Source: Deminuibacter soli (GTDB lineage: Bacteria > Bacteroidota > Bacteroidia > Chitinophagales > Chitinophagaceae). Taken from it: a DNA stretch of 64,000 nucleotides. Where the stretch lies: contig NZ_QTJU01000006.1 in assembly GCF_003412455.1 (NCBI RefSeq), positions 124,001-188,000 on the forward strand, written 5' to 3'. The position numbers and the translations under genes are program-made. Below are positions 16,985 through 25,344 of the stretch, in pieces. Under the pieces are notes generated by a model, which did not search any database, was not told the DNA's origin, and was given only the letters and a program-made list of their open reading frames with translations. Numbering within the stretch: the first letter of the stretch is position 1; each line of letters starts with the position of its first letter.

Positions 16985-17038
16985 TTTAACCGCAAAGTGC
17001 GCAGGGAACAAACACAGAGCGCACAAAGAGGCGGCTTA
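16985..17038 (-). repeat. Intergenic CGCAAAG/CTTTGCG repeat
   Basis: Shortly after the GH31 stop codon the minus strand reads CTCTTTGTGCGCTCTG then GCGCACTTTGCGGTTAAAA. It belongs to the same family as 3362-3419 and 40428-40483, here in opposite orientation relative to the gene. Confidence 0.55.
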
Positions 17039-17049
17039 ACTAAACTACA

Positions 17050-19449
17050 TTAATAGTTAATGGTGATTGTATTGTTGCTGTTATCCAGTACCACTGTTTG
17101 TGCTGTATACGTATAGCCGGGCATTACAGATCCTGTTATATTGGCTGCTGTATAGGTTTTGCCGTTTACCTGCAGGCTGCCGTTGTTAAAGCCGTGCAGT
17201 ACCAGTTGTATTTGATGAAACTTAGAACCATTGCTGCCGCTGGGTTTATCCAGTACAATGCTGTTGTTCGCCGTATTGATATGTATGTTTCTTTTGTAGA
17301 AATAGCCCTGCTCGTATTTGTAGGTTTCGCCATCATCTTCGTAATAAGTAAAGCTGTTGCTGCCGCCGTTGTAAATGTGCAGCGTAAGCGTATCCGTAGG
17401 TTGTTCTTTTGTGCTTTGTATCAGCGACTGCATGGGCACAATGCTGCCTGCTTTTACATATACCGGTAAGGTGGCGGCAGACAACCCGATCAGTTTTTCC
17501 GTGTTACCGTTTTCTTTTACATCGTTGTACAGGTTGTACCACTGCCCCGCAGGCAAATACACTTTGGCATATTGCTGCACACTCTCCTGCGGTATTACCA
17601 GGAAGGCCTGTCCTAACTGAAATTCGTTCTGGTAAGCGGGTTTGTATACATTGGCATCGTGCGTGTAATCAATGGCGAGCGAGCGCACCACCGGCATACC
17701 GGTTTGCGTAGCTTCATAAAAAGTAGAATAGATATATGGCAGCAGGTGATAACGCAGGTTGATGTAGTTGCGTGCAATATCCTGTATGGTTTCACCGAAC
17801 GACCATGGCTCTGCTGCCTTGCTGTCAAGCGCCGTATGGTTTCTGTAATAAGGAATAAATGCACCCAGCTGCATCCAGCGGCTGTACAATGCGGCTGAGG
17901 GGTTGCCGGTAAAGCCACCAATGTCCATACCGGTAAATGCCACACCACTTAGTCCCAAACTATTCAGCAAACGCACACCTGCCAGCATGTGATCATCTTC
18001 TGCGCGGTTATCGCCTGTCCATATTGCTGTATACCGTTGCAGTCCTGCATAACCGGAGCGTGTTAAAATAAAGGGGCGTTTCTGTAAATCGTTGCGTGTG
18101 CCTTCGTAACTGCTGCGCGCCATTTCCAAACCAAACACATTGTGACCTTTGAGGTGTGTGGTGGGGTGGCCATCAAAATCGAATAGTACGTTGTTGGGCA
18201 TCTTCTGTCCCCAGGTAGAAATCTCGTTCATATCGTTCCAGATACCTGCAACGCCCTGGCGGGTGTATTTCGTTACCTGTTGCCTCCACCAGCTGCGGCC
18301 CTTTTCGCTGGTAAAGTCAGGGAAGTGGCACCAGCCCGGCCACACCTGGCCGGTATAGGGTTGTCCGTCGGCATACTTCAGGAAAATGTTTTCCTGCATA
18401 CCGCTTTCATATGCCGCGTATCCCTTTTCGGTTTTAATACCGGGGTCTACAATCACGGTTGTTTTAAAACCCATACCAGCCAGGCTGTCGAGCATTTTTT
18501 CGGGGTTGGGGAAGCGTTCTTTGTTCCAGGTAAACAGCTTGTAGGCATCCATGTAATGAATGTCGAGGGTAATGCCGTCTGCCGGAATCTTTTTCTCGCG
18601 AAGCGTATGGGCTATGCGGTACACTTCGGTATCGGGATAATACGAATAGCGGTTTTGCTGGTAACCGAGCGCCCACATGGGGGGCATGGGCATACGGCCG
18701 GTAAGCCAGGTGTACGATTCAATGATACCTGCCACGCTGCTGTTGTACAGGAAATAGTAATTCATTTCACCGCTTTTGGCCCCGAACGAGGAGAAGCGGT
18801 TATTGCTGGCGCCGAAATTAAAATCGGTCTGCGCCGTATTGTCGAGGAATATGCCGTACTGCAACCCGTGGTGCAGCCCCATGTAAAACGGGATGGTGCT
18901 GTACAGCGGGTCCTGCGCTGCGTTGTAGCCATACACATCCGAGTTCCAGTTGGTATAGGCATTGCCCTGGCGGTCGAGGTTGCCTGTTTTTTCACCGAGG
19001 CCGATAAAGCGTTCGCCTTCCTGCAGGTGTTTATAGGCAGTTACCTCCGACCCTATCCAGGAGGTGGTTAAACCGGGCTCATCTTCACTGATGAGCCGGT
19101 TATCGGGGGTATAGAAACTAACAGAAAACGGCTTTTTGCCAATATGTATACGAATGGAATCTGTGCTGAATTGAATATCCTGCGCCGTTTCAACCGGGGT
19201 TATTTTACCGGAGGCTTTGGCAGTTACGGCATAGGAAAAATCATCACCCAATGGCTGGCCGGATATACGCACCCGTACCACCGAAGCGCTGTATACCTGT
19301 AAACGGACAAAGGCATGCGTGGTGGCAATATCGAGCCGGCCGTTGGCTGCCGACACTTTTTTTACATCCCCAACGGGCAGTACCTGGTCTTGTGCACGGG
19401 TGGCTAACGCAGCAACCGCAAACGAACATAACAGTAGAAAACGTCTCAT
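17050..19449 (-). CDS. GH31 alpha-glucosidase
   Basis: A 799-residue exported glycoside hydrolase family 31 enzyme (signal peptide ending ATRAQ, probably periplasmic). It has the N-terminal galactose-mutarotase-like domain, the catalytic barrel with nucleophile D406 in GIWNDMNE and acid/base D480 in WTGDNRAEDD, and C-terminal beta domains with a DUF5110-type tail (YYEDDGETYKYEQG). It would cleave glucose from the non-reducing end of malto-oligosaccharides imported by SusC. In B. thetaiotaomicron this step is done by SusA/SusB; here no GH97 SusB is present and a GH31 stands in its place. It is the first structural gene after the susR-like regulator. ATG at 19449 is preferred over the upstream TTG. 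Confidence 0.92.
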   Translation of the reverse strand: MRRFLLLCSFAVAALATRAQDQVLPVGDVKKVSAANGRLDIATTHAFVRLQVYSASVVRVRISGQPLGDDFSYAVTAKASGKITPVETAQDIQFSTDSIRIHIGKKPFSVSFYTPDNRLISEDEPGLTTSWIGSEVTAYKHLQEGERFIGLGEKTGNLDRQGNAYTNWNSDVYGYNAAQDPLYSTIPFYMGLHHGLQYGIFLDNTAQTDFNFGASNNRFSSFGAKSGEMNYYFLYNSSVAGIIESYTWLTGRMPMPPMWALGYQQNRYSYYPDTEVYRIAHTLREKKIPADGITLDIHYMDAYKLFTWNKERFPNPEKMLDSLAGMGFKTTVIVDPGIKTEKGYAAYESGMQENIFLKYADGQPYTGQVWPGWCHFPDFTSEKGRSWWRQQVTKYTRQGVAGIWNDMNEISTWGQKMPNNVLFDFDGHPTTHLKGHNVFGLEMARSSYEGTRNDLQKRPFILTRSGYAGLQRYTAIWTGDNRAEDDHMLAGVRLLNSLGLSGVAFTGMDIGGFTGNPSAALYSRWMQLGAFIPYYRNHTALDSKAAEPWSFGETIQDIARNYINLRYHLLPYIYSTFYEATQTGMPVVRSLAIDYTHDANVYKPAYQNEFQLGQAFLVIPQESVQQYAKVYLPAGQWYNLYNDVKENGNTEKLIGLSAATLPVYVKAGSIVPMQSLIQSTKEQPTDTLTLHIYNGGSNSFTYYEDDGETYKYEQGYFYKRNIHINTANNSIVLDKPSGSNGSKFHQIQLVLHGFNNGSLQVNGKTYTAANITGSVMPGYTYTAQTVVLDNSNNTITINY

Positions 19450-19698
19450 AAACTGGCTTGGCAATCTCTTGAAAAGGGTTAGAAATTGAATAACCAGTCA
19501 AAGAAACTGAGCAAGCAAGCCGCTACCAATTTGTAAAAGGGTTATGGCAAAAAAATAGGCAAAATCGAGAAAATTAAAAATGTAAGATATTTTATATCAA
19601 CAAGTTAATAAACATTAAGATTTTAACTAATAGAATAAAAAAAGACAGGAAAACCAAGAGTTTAGCGGATGTACCGGCTTCGCCCGGGCGGAATTTTT

Positions 19699-19743
19699 CT
19701 CACTCACCACTCACTACTCACCACTGACTACTCACTACTCACC
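19699..19743 (-). repeat. Stop-anchored GTGAG repeat
   Basis: On the minus strand the last codons of the susR-like gene are written by the repeat: GTG AGT AGT GAG TAG, followed by more GTGAGTAGTGAG units. The repeat therefore supplies both the C-terminal residues and the stop codon. Confidence 0.65.
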
Positions 19744-21407
19744 GGCCTCGGGCTTACGCTTTTTACCTGCATAATCTTTTCTTCAAAAACGTCGCCCGGC
19801 ATGGTTGCCTTGTTTTTGATGCGGGATTTGTAGCTGTAAATGGTTTTAACGGAATACTCGAGTATCTGGGCTATCTTTTCGGGGTCGGTTACACCCATGC
19901 GCATCAGGGCGAAAATGCGGAGGTCGGTGCTCATCAGCTCACCGTCTTTCAATACAATACGTTCGTCATCGCGCAGCAGGGAATTTACCTCTGCCACAAA
20001 ATCGGGAAACAGCTTCAGGAATATTTTGTCGAAACTGAGCAGCAGTTCTTCTTTTTCCTTGCGGGCGTCTATTTTATTTAATACAAAACGGATATCCTCG
20101 TATTTGCGTTCATGCAGTTTTTGCTCGATGGTCATTTTAATCTTATCGAGCTTGCCGTAAAACTCGGAATCCATGTTAAAGAAATAACCGATGTATTCCT
20201 GTTTAATCTTATTGGCGTCTTCCAGTTCATCGTTTACCAGCGCCAGTTGCCGGTTGGCCTGGCCCAGCTGTTCATTGGCCTGCTGCTGCAGGGTATTGGC
20301 GGCTTTTAATGCCTGCTGTGCCAGCTGCAGTTTTTTTACCTGGCGCAATACCACAAAGGCCAGTACTACCAGGGCAACTACCAGTAAAGTAACGAGTATG
20401 GCGTAATTGGCCAGCCTGTTTTTCTGCGCTTCAATACCGCTGATGCGGGCACCTTCAATTAAAGGAAGGATAGAACTGGCCTGTACTTTACGCTGGCGTG
20501 CGCCGTAAAACTCTGCATTGGAAATAGCACTCTCAATACACATCACCGCATGTTTGAGATCGCCTTTTTTATACAACAGCTCAGACAGGTGGAAGATGGC
20601 CACTGTTTCCTTGGTGCTGGATTCGATATCGGCCACGGTTGCACGTATCAGTAGGCTGATGGCATTGTCCATATCACCCTTGCCCTGGTAAATGGCACTT
20701 AAGGTTGATGCAGTAAGCGCCAGCTGGTGTGCGGTTAAACCCGGTTGCTGCATCAGCTGCTCCAGGTAATGACTGGCTTCTGACGTTTTACCGCGTTTCA
20801 GGTTAAGCAGCCCGTTGTAATAAATAGCTTCAAAAGAGCCGGGTATATAATAATGTAAGGCAGAATCAAGGTATTTGCTGCCTTCAATATCGTAGTTAAC
20901 CGAGTGGTAGTTGTCGTTGGCATAACCGGCGAGGTCGTAATAATAGCGGCCCCACAAAGTGTAGTACTCCCCTTTCAATGCATCTGGCACAGGCTGGCGC
21001 GACAAGGCAAGCAGGGAATCGTAGGTTTCCTTGTACAAACCGGCAGACAATAATATAAAGCTGAGTTTGAGTTTGGCTGCGGCTGTATAATTGTTGCCGC
21101 CAATATGCCGGGAAAGCTGAATCAGTCTGCGTGCATAGGTATAGGCAGAATCGTAATTGAATACCTTGTACGCCTCATATATTTTTTCGTAGCTGCTGAA
21201 TATGGTGGTGTCGGTAACATGGTCAGACTGGAGGGCCTGTGTAAGCTGCTGAATTTCCTTCACCCTTGCAGCATCGTATTGGGGAGCAGCATGAATGGTG
21301 GCAGCCAGCCTGGTTAACAAACTGTCATTAGTATTGGCATAGGCGCCGGGGGTAAGGGCGGCCAGCAGGCATAAGCAAACAAGCAATGGTTTCATAAATC
21401 GATACAT
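19728..21407 (-). CDS. susR: SusR-like membrane-bound TPR/HTH regulator (DUF6377 type)
   Basis: A protein of about 559 residues with the layout of SusR-type starch regulators: a signal peptide (MKPLLVCLCLLAALTPGAYA), a periplasmic all-helical TPR-like sensor of about 300 residues, one membrane segment (YAILVTLLVVALVVLAFVVL), a coiled coil (QQALKAANTLQQQANEQL and following) and a cytoplasmic DUF6377 domain ending in a LuxR-like helix-turn-helix (PEKIAQILEYSVKTIYSYKS). It should bind a starch breakdown product in the periplasm and switch on the sus genes that follow. The start is either the ATG at 21407 or 21395; the longer frame to 21515 is unlikely. A TAGATTTG promoter element lies just upstream at 21425. 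The C terminus is formed by an intergenic repeat. Confidence 0.85.
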   Translation of the reverse strand: MYRFMKPLLVCLCLLAALTPGAYANTNDSLLTRLAATIHAAPQYDAARVKEIQQLTQALQSDHVTDTTIFSSYEKIYEAYKVFNYDSAYTYARRLIQLSRHIGGNNYTAAAKLKLSFILLSAGLYKETYDSLLALSRQPVPDALKGEYYTLWGRYYYDLAGYANDNYHSVNYDIEGSKYLDSALHYYIPGSFEAIYYNGLLNLKRGKTSEASHYLEQLMQQPGLTAHQLALTASTLSAIYQGKGDMDNAISLLIRATVADIESSTKETVAIFHLSELLYKKGDLKHAVMCIESAISNAEFYGARQRKVQASSILPLIEGARISGIEAQKNRLANYAILVTLLVVALVVLAFVVLRQVKKLQLAQQALKAANTLQQQANEQLGQANRQLALVNDELEDANKIKQEYIGYFFNMDSEFYGKLDKIKMTIEQKLHERKYEDIRFVLNKIDARKEKEELLLSFDKIFLKLFPDFVAEVNSLLRDDERIVLKDGELMSTDLRIFALMRMGVTDPEKIAQILEYSVKTIYSYKSRIKNKATMPGDVFEEKIMQVKSVSPRPVSSE

Positions 21408-21424
21408 ACACTTTCCGGAACGGA

Positions 21425-21453
21425 CAAATCTATCTTTTTTTTCAACACAAAAA
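21425..21453 (-). promoter_or_regulatory. Promoter of the susR-like gene
   Basis: Minus-strand TAGATTTG (21425-21432) matches the Bacteroidetes -7 element TAnnTTTG exactly, with TTTTTG upstream at 21448-21453 as a candidate -33 element. Spacing of about 15 bases is shorter than the usual 19. Confidence 0.5.
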
Positions 21454-21552
21454 GTTGCGGTTACAGTATATGCAGCCAATGCTTTGGGGCTGCAACGGCC
21501 AATACGTTTTAGCAAGGCCGGCAGCTGATATCAAATGACGGGAGAAAGAGGT

Positions 21553-21702
21553 TTACAGGTCTTTATCCCTGAGCGGTTTGGTATTTACATGGTTGCCGCT
21601 GGCAGAAGGGCAACCGCAATGGCTTTTACCTGAGCTGCTGCACGATGTAAAAGTGATGGCAGCAACAAGCAGCAAAGCAGCAGCAGAAAAGAGTTGTTTC
21701 AT
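21553..21702 (-). CDS. Small 49-residue lipoprotein
   Basis: A short frame encodes MKQLFSAAALLLVAAITF followed by the lipobox TSC (Cys21) and a 28-residue mature part containing a HCGCP motif and many Ser, Lys and Gly residues. The signal peptide and lipobox are textbook, so I regard it as a real lipoprotein despite its size. It is divergent from the orphan plug gene and upstream of the susR-like gene on the same strand. I recognise no function; similar tiny lipoproteins with a CxCP-type motif are common but uncharacterised in this phylum. Confidence 0.65.
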   Translation of the reverse strand: MKQLFSAAALLLVAAITFTSCSSSGKSHCGCPSASGNHVNTKPLRDKDL

Positions 21703-21860
21703 GAAGGATAATTTAGGAACGGTAAATATATAAATTATTGATCAATTGAAATACGCGGCATGCACCACTTGCCGCCATCCTAATCAGAAACGCGCAGCAG
21801 GCGGATTTATTACCTGCATATGAATTTTTCGGTATATTTATAGCACTAGCATAATTACTT

Positions 21861-22175
21861 ATGAAATACTATATCCTCGCTTTAGGCGGTTTACTGTTCG
21901 GCTACATGGCACATGCACAGGTTTCAACTCCCAACAACAATCCCCGGCAGTACACTTACAAACACGAACCCCTGGTAATTGTAGACAGTGTTGAACTGAA
22001 GGGCGCCAATGCATTGCAACAGCTGGACCCCGGTATCATACAAACCATGACGGTGCTGAAAGATTCTGTTGCTACCAAAAAATACGGACTGCGCGGCCAA
22101 TATGGTGTTATACTGGTGAGCACTAAACCCGAAGCGCATTGGAAACCTGCTGCCAATACAGACAACAGGCAGTAA
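21861..22175 (+). CDS. Stand-alone TonB-plug-like secreted protein 1
   Basis: A 104-residue protein with signal peptide (cleavage near MAHAQ) and then little more than the C-terminal half of a TonB receptor plug. PLVIVDSVELKG, QQLDPGIIQTMTVLKD and KKYGLRGQYGVILVSTK match position by position the plug pattern PLIVIDGVPL, NPNDIESFTVLKD and YGSRASNGVIIITTK seen in SusC in this window. No barrel follows, so it cannot be a transporter. It may be a periplasmic decoy, a partner of a receptor, or a peptidase-associated domain detached from its parent. A second copy follows at 22344. Function unknown. Confidence 0.7.
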   Translation: MKYYILALGGLLFGYMAHAQVSTPNNNPRQYTYKHEPLVIVDSVELKGANALQQLDPGIIQTMTVLKDSVATKKYGLRGQYGVILVSTKPEAHWKPAANTDNRQ

Positions 22176-22343
22176 TTACAGCCAGCGGTAAAGCATCCCG
22201 TGCTATTGCCAAGGCAGCTTTCGCCGCACTTTATAGTCGCCTATTGCTACGATGGGTGAACTGCGCCCAAGAAGAACGCAAAATAGTAAAGTAAACAGCC
22301 TGAACAGTAGTGAATACCTAAATTGCCTGCTCAAGTTAACCCG

Positions 22344-22775
22344 ATGAAATACTTTTTACTACTTTTTGTTTTATTTACCTGTGTTTGTGCACAGGCGCAG
22401 AAAAAGAGCAAGGGCTTTACCAGGATCGATACGATTGTGGTAGCACCGCCTAAATTTACCACCAGGGACAGCCGGGCCACGCAGCAACCGGAGAACAACG
22501 CCAATACAGTGTACTTCAACAGGCCACCCGATACCACCAATCACCCGCTGTACGTGGTAGACGGCACTGAATTTAACACGCCTGCTTTTCCTACAATTGA
22601 CCCGATGACCATCACGGGCATCGACCAGGTAAAAGATTCGGCTGCACTGAAAAAATATGGCGAACGCGGCAAAAACGGCGTATACCTGATTACCACCAGG
22701 GGTGGCATCTACCGCACCAAAACGCGCCCCGCCAGGCAAACGGGCAACACTGCGAAGGACAGTGCCACGCATTAA
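22344..22775 (+). CDS. Stand-alone TonB-plug-like secreted protein 2
   Basis: A 143-residue paralogue of the preceding gene: signal peptide ending CAQAQ, a low-complexity linker of about 50 residues, then the plug-like segment HPLYVVDGTEF, PMTITGIDQVKDSAALKKYG and ERGKNGVYLITTRGG. As in the first copy, no beta-barrel follows. The basic tail (RTKTRPARQTG) is unlike receptors. ATG at 22344 gives a clean signal peptide; the TTG at 22323 is in frame but less likely. The 168 bp between the two genes contains no further frame. Tandem arrangement suggests duplication with divergence. Confidence 0.7.
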   Translation: MKYFLLLFVLFTCVCAQAQKKSKGFTRIDTIVVAPPKFTTRDSRATQQPENNANTVYFNRPPDTTNHPLYVVDGTEFNTPAFPTIDPMTITGIDQVKDSAALKKYGERGKNGVYLITTRGGIYRTKTRPARQTGNTAKDSATH

Positions 22776-22866
22776 TGTAATTGTTGGCATTTCATTGGGC
22801 GGTGCATGACAGCGGGAGTGCTCAAAGGGCTTTCCGCAATCCTGTTCAACCGGCTATACGAGCCGG

Positions 22867-23880
22867 TTATACCACCAATAAACTACAGCCGCGTATATCG
22901 CTGTTGTCCATACGGCCCCATACTTCAAAACTGCCGTCCGGATGCACCTGTCCCACATCTTCCGTGGCGATAAAGGAACAGCTGTGTATGTTGGCCAGGT
23001 CAATAATGTTGAGTACTCCACGCCCATGCCGGTGCAGCAGCAAGGGGTCTTCTTCATCCCTTGGCAACACCTTCATCCATGGCGGGCAGTGAAAACGGCC
23101 CTCCCCCTTTGCATACGCCTGGCTCAGCAATTCCGTCATTCCATATTCTGCATGCACGCTGCTTATACCCAGCTGCTGCTTCAGGTAATCGTGCAATTCG
23201 TACCGCGTAATCTCTTTACGGCGCCCCTTCATGCCACCGGTTTCCATTACCACCGTATGTTGCAACTGCATGGGAAAACCTTCGGCAAAATCAAGCAGTC
23301 CAAACGTAACACCTATCAGTAATACCGGCGTTCCAGCCTGTTCCAGCACACTCAGGTTGGCAGCCAGCTTATCATGATCGTACAGGTAAAAACCGCTGTC
23401 GGCATGGCCGGACAGCTGTATCATATCATCCACCATTTTCACCAGCGAAGAATGTTGCCGTTCCAGGTAAGCAGGCAGCAGGCCTATCACACACCAATTG
23501 CTGATGGGACCATATTCGCGCTCAAAAGCTTTAACAAAACTTTGCCGGTATACCTCCAGCGACTTCACCAGGTGTTTGCTGTTAATGGTTTGCGTGGTGC
23601 CGCTGCTTTCAAACACAATCTCAGGCTCAAAAATGCCTGATACCACCGTGTGTGTTTTAAAAAAAGAGATAGGCAGAAAAGGAATGTCGGCCACTTGTTG
23701 TACCATGCTGCTGCTTACACCCAACGTATCGCACCATGCGCGGTACACCGGGTTGTGCGAATACTGGTACCGGAATATTTCCAGGGCAGCGCCGGGAAAA
23801 TCAATGGTATCTTTAAAAATATTGTCAACAATACTTTCGTTTAAAGGATACTGATCGGTGGTTTTATTTAAATTTGACAT
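22867..23880 (-). CDS. LuxE/PaaK-family acyl-protein synthetase
   Basis: A 337-residue member of the LuxE acyl-protein synthetase branch of the ANL adenylating superfamily, full length for the family. The nucleotide-binding loop VFESSGTTQT and the motif VHAEYGMTELLSQAY are clear, and the C-terminal IDLANIHSCSFIATEDVG and EVWGRMDNSDIRGC segments fit the ANL C-terminal region. LuxE activates a fatty acid as acyl-AMP and passes it to an enzyme cysteine. No luciferase or reductase genes are nearby, so this is a non-luminescence homologue, probably acylating an unknown partner. It is transcribed alone, convergent with the plug genes. The ATG at 23880 begins the recognisable protein. Confidence 0.8.
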   Translation of the reverse strand: MSNLNKTTDQYPLNESIVDNIFKDTIDFPGAALEIFRYQYSHNPVYRAWCDTLGVSSSMVQQVADIPFLPISFFKTHTVVSGIFEPEIVFESSGTTQTINSKHLVKSLEVYRQSFVKAFEREYGPISNWCVIGLLPAYLERQHSSLVKMVDDMIQLSGHADSGFYLYDHDKLAANLSVLEQAGTPVLLIGVTFGLLDFAEGFPMQLQHTVVMETGGMKGRRKEITRYELHDYLKQQLGISSVHAEYGMTELLSQAYAKGEGRFHCPPWMKVLPRDEEDPLLLHRHGRGVLNIIDLANIHSCSFIATEDVGQVHPDGSFEVWGRMDNSDIRGCSLLVV

Positions 23881-23970
23881 GCAACTGTAAATAGATTGCG
23901 CCGGGCATTTGCATAAAACGGTATAAAACCATTGAAACAACAACCGGCTGAAAATAAAAACTACAAACTG

Positions 23971-24423
23971 GTGAAAGCAAAATTATTTATTATTGGCCTA
24001 ATCGCAATCGCACTGGCAGCATGCAGCAAAGATCAATTCAGCACCAAACCGCAACTTACCTTTAAAAGCGTGAATGATACCAGCTTTGTACAACGCCAGC
24101 TCATGACCTTTAAAATTGATTTTACCGATAAAGAAGGCGATATACAGGATACACTTTGGGTTCAGAAAATTTCTTTCACCTGCTCAGACGGCGATTTTAC
24201 TTCAGGTTACCAGGTGCCTGATTTTACGGCGACCAAAAACCTGCAGGGCCAGTTTGAAATCAATTACGTATACAATGCAAGCGATGGCGGTTACCCCAGC
24301 ATTAATGCATGCCCTACTGCCGCGCGTGTAGATTCCTGTTATTTCCGTTTCTGGTTAAAAGACAAAGGCAATCACATCAGCGATACGGTAAGATCTCCTG
24401 TCATTAAATTGCTGGCACAATAA
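23971..24423 (+). CDS. Hypothetical lipoprotein
   Basis: About 150 residues. A lipoprotein signal (KAKLFIIGLIAIALAAC) begins at a GTG at 23971; an in-frame TTG at 23932 is the alternative. The mature part has beta-sandwich character (FKIDFTDKEGDIQDTLWVQ, then FRFWLKDKGNHISDTV) typical of short Ig-like Bacteroidetes lipoproteins. No function recognised. It ends 7 bp before the next gene, so the lipoprotein, the UbiA-like gene and the M42 peptidase probably form one operon, divergent from the LuxE-like gene. Confidence 0.65.
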   Translation: MKAKLFIIGLIAIALAACSKDQFSTKPQLTFKSVNDTSFVQRQLMTFKIDFTDKEGDIQDTLWVQKISFTCSDGDFTSGYQVPDFTATKNLQGQFEINYVYNASDGGYPSINACPTAARVDSCYFRFWLKDKGNHISDTVRSPVIKLLAQ

Positions 24424-24430
24424 CAACAGT

Positions 24431-25339
24431 TTGCTAAAAAAGATATCATGGCTGCTGATTTTCGGCAATTATTTTTATGCACTGTGTGCGGTGGCACTCG
24501 CCATTGAATCGAACCTGCAGATAGGTTTCACACTCAACAGCGGCCTGTTTTACCTGATGTTGTTCACCGGAACCGTGGTGTATTATACCCGTGCCTACAT
24601 CAGCGAACAATATGTGCACAGCACCAACCCGCGTACGCTCTGGTACAGCAATCACCGGCGGCTGGTATTTGCCACACAGCTTATCTTAACCATTGTCTGC
24701 GCAATTGCAGCATTGCTGTACCTGTGGGAAATACGTTCCGATGTCTTCCACATATCGCCCTGGCACTGGGTTATTGCCGCACTGGTGCCCCTGGTTGCGG
24801 CTTTTTATTACGATATACCACTATTGGGTTTTATGCACCTGAACCTGCGTAAAACCGGCTGGATGAAACCCTTTGTCATCGGCTTTGTATGGGCAGGGGC
24901 CGTAACCCTGTACCCTGTTATCTTCCGCGTAACAGAAACCCGCTCTGCCTACATCATCTCCCTGCTCGAAGCCTGGTTCTTTCTCAAAAACTGGATGTTT
25001 ATTACCGTACTGTGCATTATGTTCGACATCAAAGACTATGCTTCCGATTCGAACCTGCAGCTCAAAACCTTTGTAGTACAATACGGACTGCGGAAAACGC
25101 TTTTTTTTATCATTATCCCGCTTACCATCACCGGTTTAATTTCTTTGCAGATATTTGCACATATCAATCATTTTCCTGCTTTAAAAATAGCGATCAACAC
25201 CATTCCCTTTATCGCATTGCTGGTGGTGGCTTACTCACTGCACCGCCGCAAAAACATTGTTTATTACCTTACCGTGATAGACGGGTTGATGTTGCTGAAA
25301 GCAGTGTGTGGCATTTTAGGTGTTGAACTGGTAAAATAA
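24431..25339 (+). CDS. UbiA-like polytopic membrane protein with one Asp motif missing
   Basis: A 302-residue protein with about eight or nine membrane segments. The loop segment MFDIKDYASDSN carries DxxDxxxD, the second Asp-rich motif of UbiA prenyltransferases, and the protein has the right length and hydropathy. The first motif, normally NDxxDxxxD after TM2, has no counterpart (that loop reads YYTRAYISEQYVHS). Either this is a catalytically altered UbiA relative or a different intramembrane enzyme. The start is a TTG at 24431; no ATG is available upstream. It lies 7 bp after the lipoprotein gene and 5 bp before the M42 peptidase gene. Confidence 0.55.
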   Translation: MLKKISWLLIFGNYFYALCAVALAIESNLQIGFTLNSGLFYLMLFTGTVVYYTRAYISEQYVHSTNPRTLWYSNHRRLVFATQLILTIVCAIAALLYLWEIRSDVFHISPWHWVIAALVPLVAAFYYDIPLLGFMHLNLRKTGWMKPFVIGFVWAGAVTLYPVIFRVTETRSAYIISLLEAWFFLKNWMFITVLCIMFDIKDYASDSNLQLKTFVVQYGLRKTLFFIIIPLTITGLISLQIFAHINHFPALKIAINTIPFIALLVVAYSLHRRKNIVYYLTVIDGLMLLKAVCGILGVELVK

Positions 25340-25344
25340 ATACT

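Noticed and set aside
16897-17049. susC promoter
   Set aside because: No TAnnTTTG-like element could be identified in this gap, so none is annotated.
17050-19449. GH97 SusB
   Set aside because: The WNDMNE and GDN motifs identify GH31; no GH97 signature is present.
19699-19743. Possible CRISPR-like direct repeat array
   Set aside because: Units are 5-8 bases, degenerate and contiguous without spacers; no cas genes are present.
22848-22868. AACCGGCT/AGCCGGTT hairpin as a terminator
   Set aside because: No T-run follows on either strand and it overlaps the stop codon of the LuxE-like gene; kept only as a possible hairpin.
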